Shown piece by piece: positions 8,903 to 16,845 of a stretch of 64,000 nucleotides of DNA. Under the pieces are notes generated by a model. That model did no database searches and had not been told where the DNA came from. It saw only the letters and a program-made list of their open reading frames with translations. A program made the translations under genes and the position numbers. Every line of letters starts with the position of its first letter. The first letter of the stretch is position 1. The stretch is from CAYSPT01 sp964432985. Lineage in GTDB: Bacteria > Muiribacteriota > CAYSPT01. The stretch is from contig CAYSPT010000005.1 of the NCBI GenBank assembly GCA_964432985.1, forward strand, positions 1-64,000, read 5' to 3'.

Positions 8903-9973
8903 TTACCGACCCTGCCACTTCAGTAACGCTCCCAGGAATCCCAGGCCGTACATCGTGTGCTGCAGTACAAGCACCAGGGGAGTCAGTATCAATGCCCGTA
9001 TATCTTTAATTTTCCCCGTTGCCTGCAGTCCGGTTGGAATAAGGATAGCAGCATAAAGGAGCACGGCTGACCGCAAAACTTTTCGCAGGGAAGGGCACCG
9101 TAACGAAAGGCTGGCCAGGAGCATGAAAACTGTCACCATGCAAGCAGGCAGCAGGTAGGCTAATTCCAGCAGTTCCCGGTGGCGACGGGCCAGTTCAACT
9201 CTGGTGTATCCCCGTACAAAAATCTGTTTACACAAGCTCTTGATGGTATCTCTTCGCTTGTGCCACACAAATGCCTCAGGAGCATAGCGAATGGTAAATC
9301 CCTGTTTATGTATCCGGAAGCTCAGGTCAATATCCTCACCGGCTGCCAGCGTCTCGTCGAAACCACCTGTCTTAGTGATAACAGCTTTTGGAACAGCCAT
9401 ATTACATCCTTTGGGATAGTACCTGGCTAACCTCAAACCCTCCCTCTTCCTCACCCCGCCGGTACCGACGAACGAGGTGACGGTGTAGTCGATACAACGG
9501 GCCAGGATCGGAGCATCAGGGTAACCTTTATCGGGTCCGCCGATGACTCCGACGGCTCCGCCGTCAGTTCCGCCGACGGCCGGAGAATCATAATAAGTAA
9601 CCAGCTTATCCAGCCAGTCCGGTTCAAACGTACAATCGTCATCGGAAATGACCAGGAGTTCTCCTTTGGCCCTATTGATACCGTTGTTCCTGGCCGTCGA
9701 GACGCCGCTTCTGGCCTGCTGGTGATACTGAATAGCCGGTTTACCGGAGTGTTTAAGGATCTCGTTGACATACTGATGGGTGCCATCAGTAGAACCGTCG
9801 TCTACCACGATGATTTCGTACCGGTCGTTCGGATAATCGAGGTTCTGTAACGATTCCAGGGCCCGCTTCAGATCTTCTTTCCGGTCACACGTACTGATGA
9901 TGACTGACACCATTGGTGTCTTCACCACCGGTGGTTTGCTCTTCCTTATTTTTTTTCTCCTCCAGAGTTGCAT
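8903..9973 (-). CDS. GT2 family glycosyltransferase with C-terminal membrane helices
   Basis: About 356 residues. GT-A motifs are VSVIISTCDRKEDLKRAL, IIVVDDGSTDGTHQY, VISDDDCTFEPDW and the acceptor-site AGEDIDLSFRIHKQG. Two or three C-terminal helices follow (LLPACMVTVFMLLASLSL, then a second). I place the start at the ATG at 9973 (MQLWRRKKIRKSK). A TTG 21 codons earlier would add a stretch with a CPVC motif but has no ribosome site. It is the first gene of the minus-strand glycan cluster and the probable first gene of that operon. Confidence 0.82.
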   Translation of the reverse strand: MQLWRRKKIRKSKPPVVKTPMVSVIISTCDRKEDLKRALESLQNLDYPNDRYEIIVVDDGSTDGTHQYVNEILKHSGKPAIQYHQQARSGVSTARNNGINRAKGELLVISDDDCTFEPDWLDKLVTYYDSPAVGGTDGGAVGVIGGPDKGYPDAPILARCIDYTVTSFVGTGGVRKREGLRLARYYPKGCNMAVPKAVITKTGGFDETLAAGEDIDLSFRIHKQGFTIRYAPEAFVWHKRRDTIKSLCKQIFVRGYTRVELARRHRELLELAYLLPACMVTVFMLLASLSLRCPSLRKVLRSAVLLYAAILIPTGLQATGKIKDIRALILTPLVLVLQHTMYGLGFLGALLKWQGR

Positions 9974-10063
9974 GGTGGCAATTCTATCAGGTCGCTTGCA
10001 GACAGGGCAAGCAAGAATACCCGGAGCGTCAGACAATTATCCGGCGTAATCCCGATAATCCTC

Positions 10064-10095
10064 TTGACATTGAAGGATGATTTCATTTGTATAGT
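10064..10095 (+). promoter_or_regulatory. Candidate rubrerythrin promoter
   Basis: TTGACA at 10064-10069 is followed 20 bases later by TATAGT (10090-10095). A 17-base spacer would instead give the poorer TTGTAT. The long spacer could mean that an activator is needed, for example under oxidative stress. Position and strand fit the rubrerythrin gene. Confidence 0.4.
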
Positions 10096-10163
10096 GAGGT
10101 GGAACAATCCAGGTCAAACATTATGTAAAGCTAACCTGACACATATCAGAAAGGAAGTCGAAA

Positions 10164-10685
10164 ATGGGAAAAACAAAAGAGAATCTGGCGGCGGCATTTG
10201 CCGGAGAATCACAGGCACGAAACAAGTACACGTATTTTGCGAAAGTAGCTCGCAAGGAAGGCTACCACTACATAGCGAAGGTTTTCGAGGAAGCGGCGGA
10301 GAACGAAAAACGGCATGCCAAGGATGAATACGCCCTCTTCGCCGGTCTGGGCAACACCGCCGAATGCCTGAAAAAATCCATAGACGGCGAGCATCACGAG
10401 ACGGTCTCCATGTATCCTGGCTTCGCCAAGGACGCCGAAGAAGAAGGCAACCAGAAAGCGGCTATTCTTTTCAAGCAGATTGCAAAAGTCGAGGCACATC
10501 ACCGGGACCGTTACAAAAACCTCCTGGAGATGGTGGAGAACGGGACTGTTTTTAAGAGAAACGAGCCGATCAAATGGAAATGCAGTGAGTGCGGATACAT
10601 CGTGAATGGCACGGAACCACCACCGAAGTGCCCTTGCTGCAAGCATCCTAAGGAGTATTACGAACCGGCGTGCATGGATTTTTAA
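10164..10685 (+). CDS. rbr: Rubrerythrin
   Basis: Cytosolic peroxidase of anaerobes that reduces hydrogen peroxide with electrons from rubredoxin. The 173 residues comprise a ferritin-like four-helix bundle with the diiron ligands (AGESQARNKYTYFA, EEAAENEKRHA, AEEEGNQKAA, EAHHRDRY). The C-terminal rubredoxin-like iron site is built from KCSECGYI and CPCCKHP. AAGGAA lies upstream of the ATG at 10164. It stands alone between the glycan cluster and the arsenic operon and supports an anaerobic or microaerophilic lifestyle. Confidence 0.96.
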   Translation: MGKTKENLAAAFAGESQARNKYTYFAKVARKEGYHYIAKVFEEAAENEKRHAKDEYALFAGLGNTAECLKKSIDGEHHETVSMYPGFAKDAEEEGNQKAAILFKQIAKVEAHHRDRYKNLLEMVENGTVFKRNEPIKWKCSECGYIVNGTEPPPKCPCCKHPKEYYEPACMDF

Positions 10686-10691
10686 TCCTCC

Positions 10692-10736
10692 TTGCCTATT
10701 CTTGGTCGTTTGGTTAAAATACCAATTGGCCAAACG
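10692..10736 (+). promoter_or_regulatory. arsR promoter with overlapping operator
   Basis: TTGCCT (10692-10697) and TAAAAT (10715-10720) are 17 bases apart. An inverted repeat CGTTTGG (10707-10713) / CCAAACG (10730-10736) surrounds the -10 box, and TTTGG-N8-CCAA (10709-10725) lies inside it. The same TTTGG-N8-CCAA pattern recurs before the permease gene, so this is probably the ArsR autoregulatory operator. Confidence 0.7.
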
Positions 10737-10750
10737 CAGGAGGTGTTGCA

Positions 10751-11071
10751 GTGGATCCCAAAAAGCTTGCGCAACTGGAGGCCCGCGCCCGGTTCTTCAA
10801 GGCCATTGCCCACCCGACCAGGCTCTTCATCGTGGAGGAGCTCAATCGGAGCGAGCGGTGCGTCTGCGAATTGACGGCGATGGTCGGGGCCGATATTTCC
10901 ACCGTGTCCAAACATCTATCAGTGCTTAAAAACACCGGAGTCGTCCGGGATGAGAAACGTGGAGCCAAGGTGTTCTACTCTCTGGTGTGCTCCTGCGTCC
11001 TCGAGTTTCTCCCGTGCATCGACGCAGTTCTGCAGCAAGCGGCGCTTGAGCGGATGGAGCTTCTGAGATGA
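10751..11071 (+). CDS. arsR: ArsR/SmtB-family arsenite-responsive repressor
   Basis: A 106-residue winged-helix repressor. AIAHPTRLFIVEELNRSERC leads into the CVCEL segment. This Cys-x-Cys at the start of the recognition region is the As(III) site of classical ArsR (compare ELCVCDL). The recognition helix is DISTVSKHLSVLKNTGVV, and extra cysteines in VCSCVLEFLPC could also contribute to metal binding. The GTG start at 10751 is set by AGGAGG seven bases upstream. It begins an arsenic operon and has a matching operator upstream of itself and of the next gene. Confidence 0.93.
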   Translation: MDPKKLAQLEARARFFKAIAHPTRLFIVEELNRSERCVCELTAMVGADISTVSKHLSVLKNTGVVRDEKRGAKVFYSLVCSCVLEFLPCIDAVLQQAALERMELLR

Positions 11072-11097
11072 AAAAAACCGCATTCATTTTTCGTTTA

Positions 11098-11133
11098 GTT
11101 GTTTGGCAATTTTACCAAACAACCATATATAAT
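11098..11133 (+). promoter_or_regulatory. Second ArsR operator and promoter for the permease operon
   Basis: A perfect nine-base inverted repeat, GTTGTTTGG (11098-11106) and CCAAACAAC (11115-11123), has an eight-base centre. TATAAT follows at 11128-11133, and TTGGCA within the repeat (11103-11108) can act as the -35 box with a 19-base spacer. Repressor binding here would block RNA polymerase directly. It shares TTTGG-N8-CCAA with the site upstream of arsR. Confidence 0.78.
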
Positions 11134-11150
11134 ACTTGGAAGGACACCCC

Positions 11151-12449
11151 ATGAACTGGAGAAAAGAATGGAAAGCTCTGCTGATCATGGCAGGCGTATT
11201 CCTGGTTTGTTTCTATCTACCTGTGGGCCGGGAACGGTTCGACACGGCGGTGATGGAAGCGCTCCACCTGGTGAAGTGGTATGCCCGGGAGCACGTACTT
11301 TTATGTCTTATCCCGGCCTTCTTCATCGCCGGCGCCATCGCGGTCTTCGTGAGCCAGGCTTCGGTTATGAAATACCTGGGGGCCCAGGCCAATAAAGCGC
11401 TTGCCTACAGCGTAGCCTCCGTGTCGGGCACCATCCTGGCGGTGTGCTCCTGCACGGTGCTGCCGCTGTTCGCCGGCATCTACCGCATGGGCGCCGGGTT
11501 GGGACCGGCCACCACGTTCCTGTACTCCGGCCCGGCCATCAATGTGCTGGCTATCGTGCTGACGGCCCGGGTGCTGGGTCTCAAGCTCGGGATCGCCCGG
11601 GCGGTAGGGGCTATCGTGTTCAGCGTTGTTATCGGACTCATGATGCACTTTATCTTCAGGAAGGAAGAACTCGATAAGGCCAATACCCAGATAATGATGC
11701 CCGAGCCTGAAACGCCGCGCCCGCTGTGGCAGACCGGCCTCTACTTTTTCTCAATGGTCGGGGTGCTGGTCTTCGCCAACTGGGGCAAACCGGCCGCAGC
11801 CACCGGTCTCTGGCAAACGATATTTGACGTCAAGTGGTACGTGACCGCCGTCTTCGCCGCCGGCCTCGGCGCCATCCTGGCCTTGTGGTTTGGCCTGACC
11901 TGGAAGAAGGTCCTGCTGGCGGCGGTGCCCACCGCCATCGCTGCGCTATTTGTTCCAACTGAACCCATGGTTCCCTTCGCGATAGGAGTGGTCATCCTGT
12001 CTGCCGTCACCAGTAAAAGTGGGGGAGAGCCCGGCGAGTGGTTCGGTCAGACCTGGGGATTCGCCAAGCAGATCCTACCGCTTCTTTTGTTCGGCGTGCT
12101 GGCGGCGGGGCTGCTGCTGGGACGGGTCGGGCACGAAGGCGTTATCCCGTCCCGGTGGATCGTTTCGCTGGTAGGCGGTAACTCGCTGTGGGCCAACTTC
12201 TTCGCCTCGGTGGTGGGGGCTTTCATGTACTTTGCCACCCTGACCGAGGTGCCCATCCTGCAGGGGCTTATCGGCAACGGCATGGGGCAGGGGCCGGCGC
12301 TGGCCCTGCTGCTGGCTGGCCCGGCGCTGAGTCTGCCCAACATGCTGGTCATCAGAAGCGTCATGGGCACCAGGAAAACGGTGGTGTTCGTCTGCCTGGT
12401 GGTCGTCATGGCCACGGTGAGCGGAATGCTGTTCGGAGCGTTGTCATAA
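11151..12449 (+). CDS. Permease of the ArsP/YraQ (DUF318) family
   Basis: A 432-residue inner-membrane permease with about ten helices in two homologous halves. The first half carries CSCTVLPLFAGIYRMGAGLG and LYSGPAINVLAIV, and the second half ATLTEVPILQGLIGNGMG and LLAGPALSLPNMLVI. Members include ArsP, which exports trivalent organoarsenicals. Conserved cysteines in the CSC motif are expected in the transport path. ATG at 11151 is supported by AAGGA six bases upstream. Its place directly after an ArsR operator supports a role in arsenical efflux, though the exact substrate is not certain. Confidence 0.88.
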   Translation: MNWRKEWKALLIMAGVFLVCFYLPVGRERFDTAVMEALHLVKWYAREHVLLCLIPAFFIAGAIAVFVSQASVMKYLGAQANKALAYSVASVSGTILAVCSCTVLPLFAGIYRMGAGLGPATTFLYSGPAINVLAIVLTARVLGLKLGIARAVGAIVFSVVIGLMMHFIFRKEELDKANTQIMMPEPETPRPLWQTGLYFFSMVGVLVFANWGKPAAATGLWQTIFDVKWYVTAVFAAGLGAILALWFGLTWKKVLLAAVPTAIAALFVPTEPMVPFAIGVVILSAVTSKSGGEPGEWFGQTWGFAKQILPLLLFGVLAAGLLLGRVGHEGVIPSRWIVSLVGGNSLWANFFASVVGAFMYFATLTEVPILQGLIGNGMGQGPALALLLAGPALSLPNMLVIRSVMGTRKTVVFVCLVVVMATVSGMLFGALS

Positions 12450-12471
12450 CGGAATTAAGGAGATGTGAAGC

Positions 12472-12705
12472 ATGAAGATACAGATATTAGGAACCGGTTG
12501 TCCGAAGTGCCACAAACTGGCTGAAAACGCTGCCCAGGCGGCAGATGATCTCGGGCTCGACTACGTACTGGTCAAGGTCACGAGCATCAATGACATCATG
12601 AAATTCGGGGTCATGATCACGCCAGCCCTCGCCGTTGACGGCGACGTAAAAGTGGTGGGCAAGGTTCCCTCCGTAGACGAGATCAAGACCCTCATACCCC
12701 AGTGA
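12472..12705 (+). CDS. Small thioredoxin-like redox-active disulfide protein
   Basis: A 77-residue minimal thioredoxin fold. The active site is LGTGCPKCHKLAENA (CPKC) and the cis-Pro loop is MITPALAVDGDVKVVGK. Proteins of this type (redox-active disulfide protein 2 family) commonly sit beside ArsP-like permeases. It probably reduces arsenicals, the permease cysteines or ArsC. AAGGAGATG lies just upstream of the ATG. It is cytosolic, having no signal peptide. Confidence 0.9.
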   Translation: MKIQILGTGCPKCHKLAENAAQAADDLGLDYVLVKVTSINDIMKFGVMITPALAVDGDVKVVGKVPSVDEIKTLIPQ

Positions 12706-12721
12706 TAGGGAGGGACAAGAC

Positions 12722-13240
12722 ATGAACCGGTATTTCATTGCCGCCGGGCTGGTTTTTGCCTGCCTGGCCGTGCCCTCGCAAGCGGAAGAAGCAACGGTTC
12801 CCGAACATGATCAGGCAGACCGGAAACTGGTCGTCTTCTACTTTCATAACACCTGGCGATGCTCGAGTTGCAATTCCATTGAATCATTAACCAGAGCGGC
12901 CATCTTCGGCGGCCGAGGAGAGAACAGCAATTCCGGTTCCAGCTTCGAGATCGAAAGTCCGTTCAGCGCGCTCATCGATGACGGAACCCTTACCTTCGAA
13001 GCGATCAATATCAACCTGGAAGAGAATAAGCCGCTCTTCGAGACGTTCGGAAAGCCGACGAAACTGCCCATCATAGCAGCGTTGAGAGATGGGCAGGTGA
13101 TCGGTTTCGAGGTGTTCGGCCAGGTGTGGCGCCTGCTGGGCGACAATGAAGCTTTCGTGGCCTATATCCAACAACAAGCCGGTCTGTTCATCAACCGGCT
13201 CATGGACGGGCAACACGAACCGGAGGAGCAGGATCAATAA
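12722..13240 (+). CDS. Exported thioredoxin-fold protein of the arsenic operon
   Basis: 172 residues. A signal peptide (MNRYFIAAGLVFACLAVPSQAEE) is followed by a thioredoxin-like region: VVFYFHNTWRCSSCNSIE, with the CSSC redox pair, and a cis-Pro candidate at KPTKLPIIAALRDG. An insert of about 25 residues follows the active site. It is a probable periplasmic thiol-disulfide protein that exchanges electrons with the DsbD-like protein encoded next, whose start overlaps its stop codon as TAATG. I cannot name a specific family. Confidence 0.7.
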   Translation: MNRYFIAAGLVFACLAVPSQAEEATVPEHDQADRKLVVFYFHNTWRCSSCNSIESLTRAAIFGGRGENSNSGSSFEIESPFSALIDDGTLTFEAININLEENKPLFETFGKPTKLPIIAALRDGQVIGFEVFGQVWRLLGDNEAFVAYIQQQAGLFINRLMDGQHEPEEQDQ

Positions 13241-14394
13241 TGTCATCCACCCCAAAACTGATCGTCGCGCTCCTGGCGGCCATGGCGGCATTGTTTTTCC
13301 TGTCCGTGTGCAGTGCCGATGAATCCGGACCGCAACCGGCCGATGTGGCACCAGAAGCCCTGCCCCGAATGCTTGAACTCGGCTCGACCACGTGCGTACC
13401 CTGCCAGATGATGGAAGAGGTTTTGGACGAACTCAGGAGAGACTACCCGGACCGGCTCCGGGTGAAGTTCATAGATGTGGGTGAGCTTCCGGAAGCCGGA
13501 CACACCTACAATATCCGTGTCATACCGACCCAGATATTTCTTTCGCCGGACGACCGGGAGTTGTTCCGCCACGAGGGCTATTTCGCCACAGCGGATATCG
13601 TCCGGAAGTGGCAGGAACTGGGGTATCTCCTGGCCAGCCCTGATGATTCGAATATTCCTGCTTCTTCTCCCGGCGACGCCAGGCGGTCCGGACTTCTAAC
13701 CGTCATCTTCGAGACCCTGACCAGGTGGCTTCGCGGTTCATCGGTTCTGGCACTCGGTGCAGCCTTGCTGTGGGGTGTGCTCAGTATCCTCCTGAGCCCT
13801 TGTCACCTGGCCAGCATACCGCTGATCGTCGGTTTCATCGGCGAGCAGGGTCGGATCACCAACCGGCGGGCCTTCACCATCTCCTCTCTGTTCGCCCTGG
13901 GTATCCTCGTCACCATCGCCCTGATCGGCGCGGTCACCGCCGCCGCCGGACGAATGATGGGCGATGTGGGTCACTGGGGCAACTACCTGGTGGCCGGCGT
14001 GTTCCTGCTGGTGGGGTTCCATCTCCTGGACGTCATCCCCATGCCCTGGTCTGGGCCGGGCCAGGTCGGGATGAAGCGAAAGGGGGCGCTGGCCGCCTTC
14101 ATCCTGGGATTGGTCTTCGGGATCGCCCTGGGACCCTGTACCTTCGCTTACATGGCCCCTATGCTGGGCGTGGTGTTCAAGCTCGGGGCGAAGAAACTGG
14201 TCTACGGCGTGCTGCTGCTGGCGATGTACGGCTTCGGCCACTGTGCGGTGATCGTACTGGCCGGGACCTGCACCGGGCTGGTCCAACGCTACCTCGATTG
14301 GAGCGAAGCGTCCCGCGGAACCGTCATGGTGAAACGGCTCTGCGGGCTGCTTGTAATCCTAGGCGGCCTCTACCTGATCTGGATTGCACGTTAA
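13240..14394 (+). CDS. Thioredoxin domain plus CcdA/DsbD-like membrane protein (ArsG-like)
   Basis: 384 residues. A signal anchor is followed by a periplasmic thioredoxin domain with active site GSTTCVPCQMMEEVLDEL and cis-Pro IRVIPTQIF. A six-helix CcdA/DsbD electron-transfer domain follows from about residue 165, with ILLSPCHLASIPLIVGF and ALGPCTFAYMAPMLGV carrying the paired membrane cysteines. This domain order matches transporters annotated as ArsG-like in arsenic operons. Known CcdA/DsbD proteins pass electrons from cytosolic thioredoxin to periplasmic substrates; direct arsenical transport is inferred only from context. Confidence 0.82.
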   Translation: MSSTPKLIVALLAAMAALFFLSVCSADESGPQPADVAPEALPRMLELGSTTCVPCQMMEEVLDELRRDYPDRLRVKFIDVGELPEAGHTYNIRVIPTQIFLSPDDRELFRHEGYFATADIVRKWQELGYLLASPDDSNIPASSPGDARRSGLLTVIFETLTRWLRGSSVLALGAALLWGVLSILLSPCHLASIPLIVGFIGEQGRITNRRAFTISSLFALGILVTIALIGAVTAAAGRMMGDVGHWGNYLVAGVFLLVGFHLLDVIPMPWSGPGQVGMKRKGALAAFILGLVFGIALGPCTFAYMAPMLGVVFKLGAKKLVYGVLLLAMYGFGHCAVIVLAGTCTGLVQRYLDWSEASRGTVMVKRLCGLLVILGGLYLIWIAR

Positions 14395-14412
14395 GAAAGG
14401 ACTAACAATGGC

Positions 14413-14850
14413 ATGAGCAGGCTGAAAATACTCTTTCTCTGCACCGGTAACTCGTGCCGCAGCCAGATGGCCGAAGGCTGGGTCCGACATCTCAAGGGCG
14501 GAACTATCGAAGCCGTTTCCGCCGGCATCGAGAAACACGGTCTCAACCCTCTTGCCGTCAAGGTCATGGCCGAAGCGGGCGTAGACATCAGTGGACACGA
14601 ATCAAAGGTCATTTCGGAACTGTCGGCACTTGGATTTGATTATGTAGTGACCGTGTGCGGGCACGCTAACGAAAACTGTCCGTACTTCCCCGGCCCGGCG
14701 AAGGTCGTTCACCTCGGTTTCGACGATCCGCCCAAGCTCGCGGAGAATGCCGGCTGCGAGGAAGAAGCCCTGGCCCATTACCGCCGGGTGCGGGACGAGA
14801 TACGGGTATTCGTAACGACCCTGCCCGGCAGCTTATCACAGAAAGAATAA
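14413..14850 (+). CDS. arsC: Arsenate reductase, low-molecular-weight phosphatase family
   Basis: A 145-residue thioredoxin-coupled arsenate reductase. The P-loop FLCTGNSCRSQMAEGWVRH holds the nucleophilic Cys. The second redox cysteines appear in VVTVCGHANENCPYFPG, and the general acid region is HLGFDDPPK. It reduces As(V) to As(III), which Acr3 then exports. AAAGGA lies 11 bases upstream of the ATG. The small thioredoxin encoded earlier in the operon is a plausible electron donor. Confidence 0.95.
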   Translation: MSRLKILFLCTGNSCRSQMAEGWVRHLKGGTIEAVSAGIEKHGLNPLAVKVMAEAGVDISGHESKVISELSALGFDYVVTVCGHANENCPYFPGPAKVVHLGFDDPPKLAENAGCEEEALAHYRRVRDEIRVFVTTLPGSLSQKE

Positions 14851-15001
14851 CCATTGGGAGCTAGATATCAACGACCGCCTGCGGCACCCACCTGCGGTGC
14901 CTGCTAGCGTCAACGATTATTAAACCGGAAAATGCGGTTGGTTTCGTAGCCGTAATGGAAAGTCTATTGCATTTTTCGGGTTGAAGAGGAGTTCAAAGGC
15001 A

Positions 15002-16204
15002 ATGGAAGACAAAGCACGCATAAAAAAGGAAGCCAAGGGTCTGGGATTTTTCGAGCGATACCTGACTGTGTGGGTGGCCCTGTGCATTGTGGGCGGAATC
15101 GTACTTGGTAAAGTGGCACCGAAGGTGGCCACCTTCCTGGATTCCCTGGCTATCTACGTTGGCGACGCCCCGGTGGTGTCCATTCCCATAGCGGTGTGCT
15201 TGTTCTTCATGATGTACCCGATCATGGTCAAGATCGACTTCGCCGAGGTGGTCAAGGCCGGCAAGAGCCTCAAGCCGGTGGGGCTCACCCTGTTCGCCAA
15301 CTGGGCCATCAAGCCTTTCACCATGTACGCCATCTCCGTACTGTTCCTGGGTGTACTTTTCAAGAAATTCATCGGCGTGGACGCCATGGATCTGGTGAAG
15401 ATGCCCTTCGGGCTCGACCTGGCGGTAGGCGCACAGCACGGTGAAGGGACCGTGGTGCTGGTGGAAGGAATCAAGATGCTTCAGGTCCCGCTGTGGCGAA
15501 GCTACCTGGCCGGCTGCATCCTGCTCGGGATCGCCCCTTGCACCGCCATGGTCCTGGTCTGGGGTTTTCTGGCCAAAGGCAACGACGGGCACACACTGGT
15601 CATGGTGGCCATCAACTCCCTGACCATGCTTTTCCTTTACGGACCGCTGGGCGGTTTCCTGCTCGGCATAGGCCGTCTGCCGGTGCCCTGGCAGGCGCTG
15701 CTCCTCTCCATCGGCATTTACGTGGCCCTGCCGCTGGTGGCCGGCTTCATCACCCGCAAATGGATCATCGCCGTCAAAGGCAAAGAATGGTTCAAGAAGA
15801 AGTTTCTGCACGTTCTGACCCCGATCACCATTATCGCGCTGCTGGTTACGCTGGTGCTTCTTTTCTCCTTCAAGGGTGAAGTTATTCTTAAAAACCCGCT
15901 AACCATCCTGTGGATCGCCATCCCGCTCTTCATCCAGACCAACCTGATCTTCTGGATAACCTATGCCCTGGCGAAGCCTCTCGCACTCACCTACGAGGAC
16001 GCTGCGCCATCGGCCTTGATCGGCGCCTCCAACCACTTCGAGGTGGCTATTGCTACCTCCACCATGCTCTTCGGGCTTTCCTCTGGGGCGGCTCTGGCCA
16101 CGGTGGTTGGTGTCCTCATCGAGGTACCGGTAATGCTCATGTTGGTCAAAATTTGTTTGAAGACCACCCACTGGTTCCGTTGTGAAAAAAGGGATCTTCA
16201 ATGA
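15002..16204 (+). CDS. acr3: Arsenite efflux transporter Acr3
   Basis: 400 residues with ten membrane helices of the bile-acid/arsenite symporter superfamily. Family signatures include MMYPIMVKIDFAEVVKAGK, FANWAIKPFTMYAISVLFLG, and the essential-Cys segment LGIAPCTAMVLVWGFLAKG. It exports As(OH)3 across the inner membrane. I chose the ATG at 15002; AAAGG and AGGAG lie upstream, and a TTG seven codons earlier would overlap them. A 150-base gap with a weak GGCACC/GGTGCC hairpin (14883-14901) separates it from arsC. It is the last gene of the arsenic operon and borders the cassette array. Confidence 0.95.
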   Translation: MEDKARIKKEAKGLGFFERYLTVWVALCIVGGIVLGKVAPKVATFLDSLAIYVGDAPVVSIPIAVCLFFMMYPIMVKIDFAEVVKAGKSLKPVGLTLFANWAIKPFTMYAISVLFLGVLFKKFIGVDAMDLVKMPFGLDLAVGAQHGEGTVVLVEGIKMLQVPLWRSYLAGCILLGIAPCTAMVLVWGFLAKGNDGHTLVMVAINSLTMLFLYGPLGGFLLGIGRLPVPWQALLLSIGIYVALPLVAGFITRKWIIAVKGKEWFKKKFLHVLTPITIIALLVTLVLLFSFKGEVILKNPLTILWIAIPLFIQTNLIFWITYALAKPLALTYEDAAPSALIGASNHFEVAIATSTMLFGLSSGAALATVVGVLIEVPVMLMLVKICLKTTHWFRCEKRDLQ

Positions 16205-16261
16205 GCCGGGGACAAAAAAAGAGACAATGAGCCCAAACCACCATTAGGCGGTTATTGAACC

Positions 16262-16303
16262 GCTGACCCGTAAGGGTTGTCTGTGTTCAAACGCTTGATA
16301 TAG
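16262..16303 (-). other. attC half site A (degenerate)
   Basis: On the minus strand it reads TATATCAAGCGTTTGAACAC and then an AACCC/GGGT hairpin, matching the 5' half of sites C and D. The 3' half is replaced by an unrelated GCGGTT/AACCGC hairpin (16246-16265). It probably marks the decayed end of the array beside acr3. Confidence 0.6.
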
Positions 16304-16772
16304 CAATACTTTCACCTCGTTTTTTGTAGACACATGACCATGATCGTGGAAAAGATTTACCTTCCAAATTGACATCAACTTGATATTCTGTTTCTATAAT
16401 TATTTTTACTTCAAATACAGACGAGAACAAATCAATGACATGAAATCAGCCTCGGTCTATAACTAATGTGAATGCAGAGCGAAAGCACGGACGAGTAATA
16501 TCACCGACAACAATTTCAATTGGCAATGAGCAGGTTGAGGCTTTTTCTTTAAGAATGACACACGCATGTTGTGAAATGTCGAGGCTTACAACCTTGAATC
16601 CCCTGTGAGCGAGTTCGATAGATTGTAGACCTGTGCCACATCCAATATCCAAGACCATAGTATCAGATGCTGAATATGATTTAAGGATAATCTCAAAGTC
16701 CGGGTCTAATATGTTAAGATCCCAGGAATAGAGCTCGCTATGGTCTTTATAAATATCGTTCCAAACGTTCAT
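16287..16772 (-). pseudogene. Broken class I methyltransferase cassette gene
   Basis: From the ATG at 16772 the frame encodes 108 residues of a SAM-dependent methyltransferase: VLDIGCGTGLQSIELAHRGF as motif I and VVSLDISQHA as motif II. It reaches IDRG and then TGA at the place where relatives carry the Cys of an IDRGCFH motif. The same frame resumes with FHVID and DLFSSVFEVK, then C-terminal-like residues, and ends at 16287 inside the attC half site. Compared with the family, about 50 residues are missing after FHVI, so both a nonsense codon and an internal deletion are likely. Confidence 0.65.
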
Positions 16773-16785
16773 TTTGTTGTCGCTT

Positions 16786-16811
16786 GTCCGCGTTCATCCC
16801 ATTGTTATATC
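16786..16811 (-). other. attC half site B
   Basis: On the minus strand it reads TATAACAATGGGATGAAC then GCGGAC, which equals the 5' half of site E (TATAACATATGGGATGAAC). The complementary 3' half is absent. The sequence passes within about 15 bases into the start codon of the broken methyltransferase at 16772. It is probably a deletion joint between two cassettes. Confidence 0.6.
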
Positions 16812-16845
16812 TAACATAAAGTATCATAATTACCCCATGGAATTG

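Noticed and set aside
16287..16772. Selenocysteine at the TGA of the methyltransferase cassette
   Set aside because: The TGA replaces a Cys, which is suggestive, but the frame also lacks about 50 residues after it and no clear SECIS hairpin follows; decay explains both.
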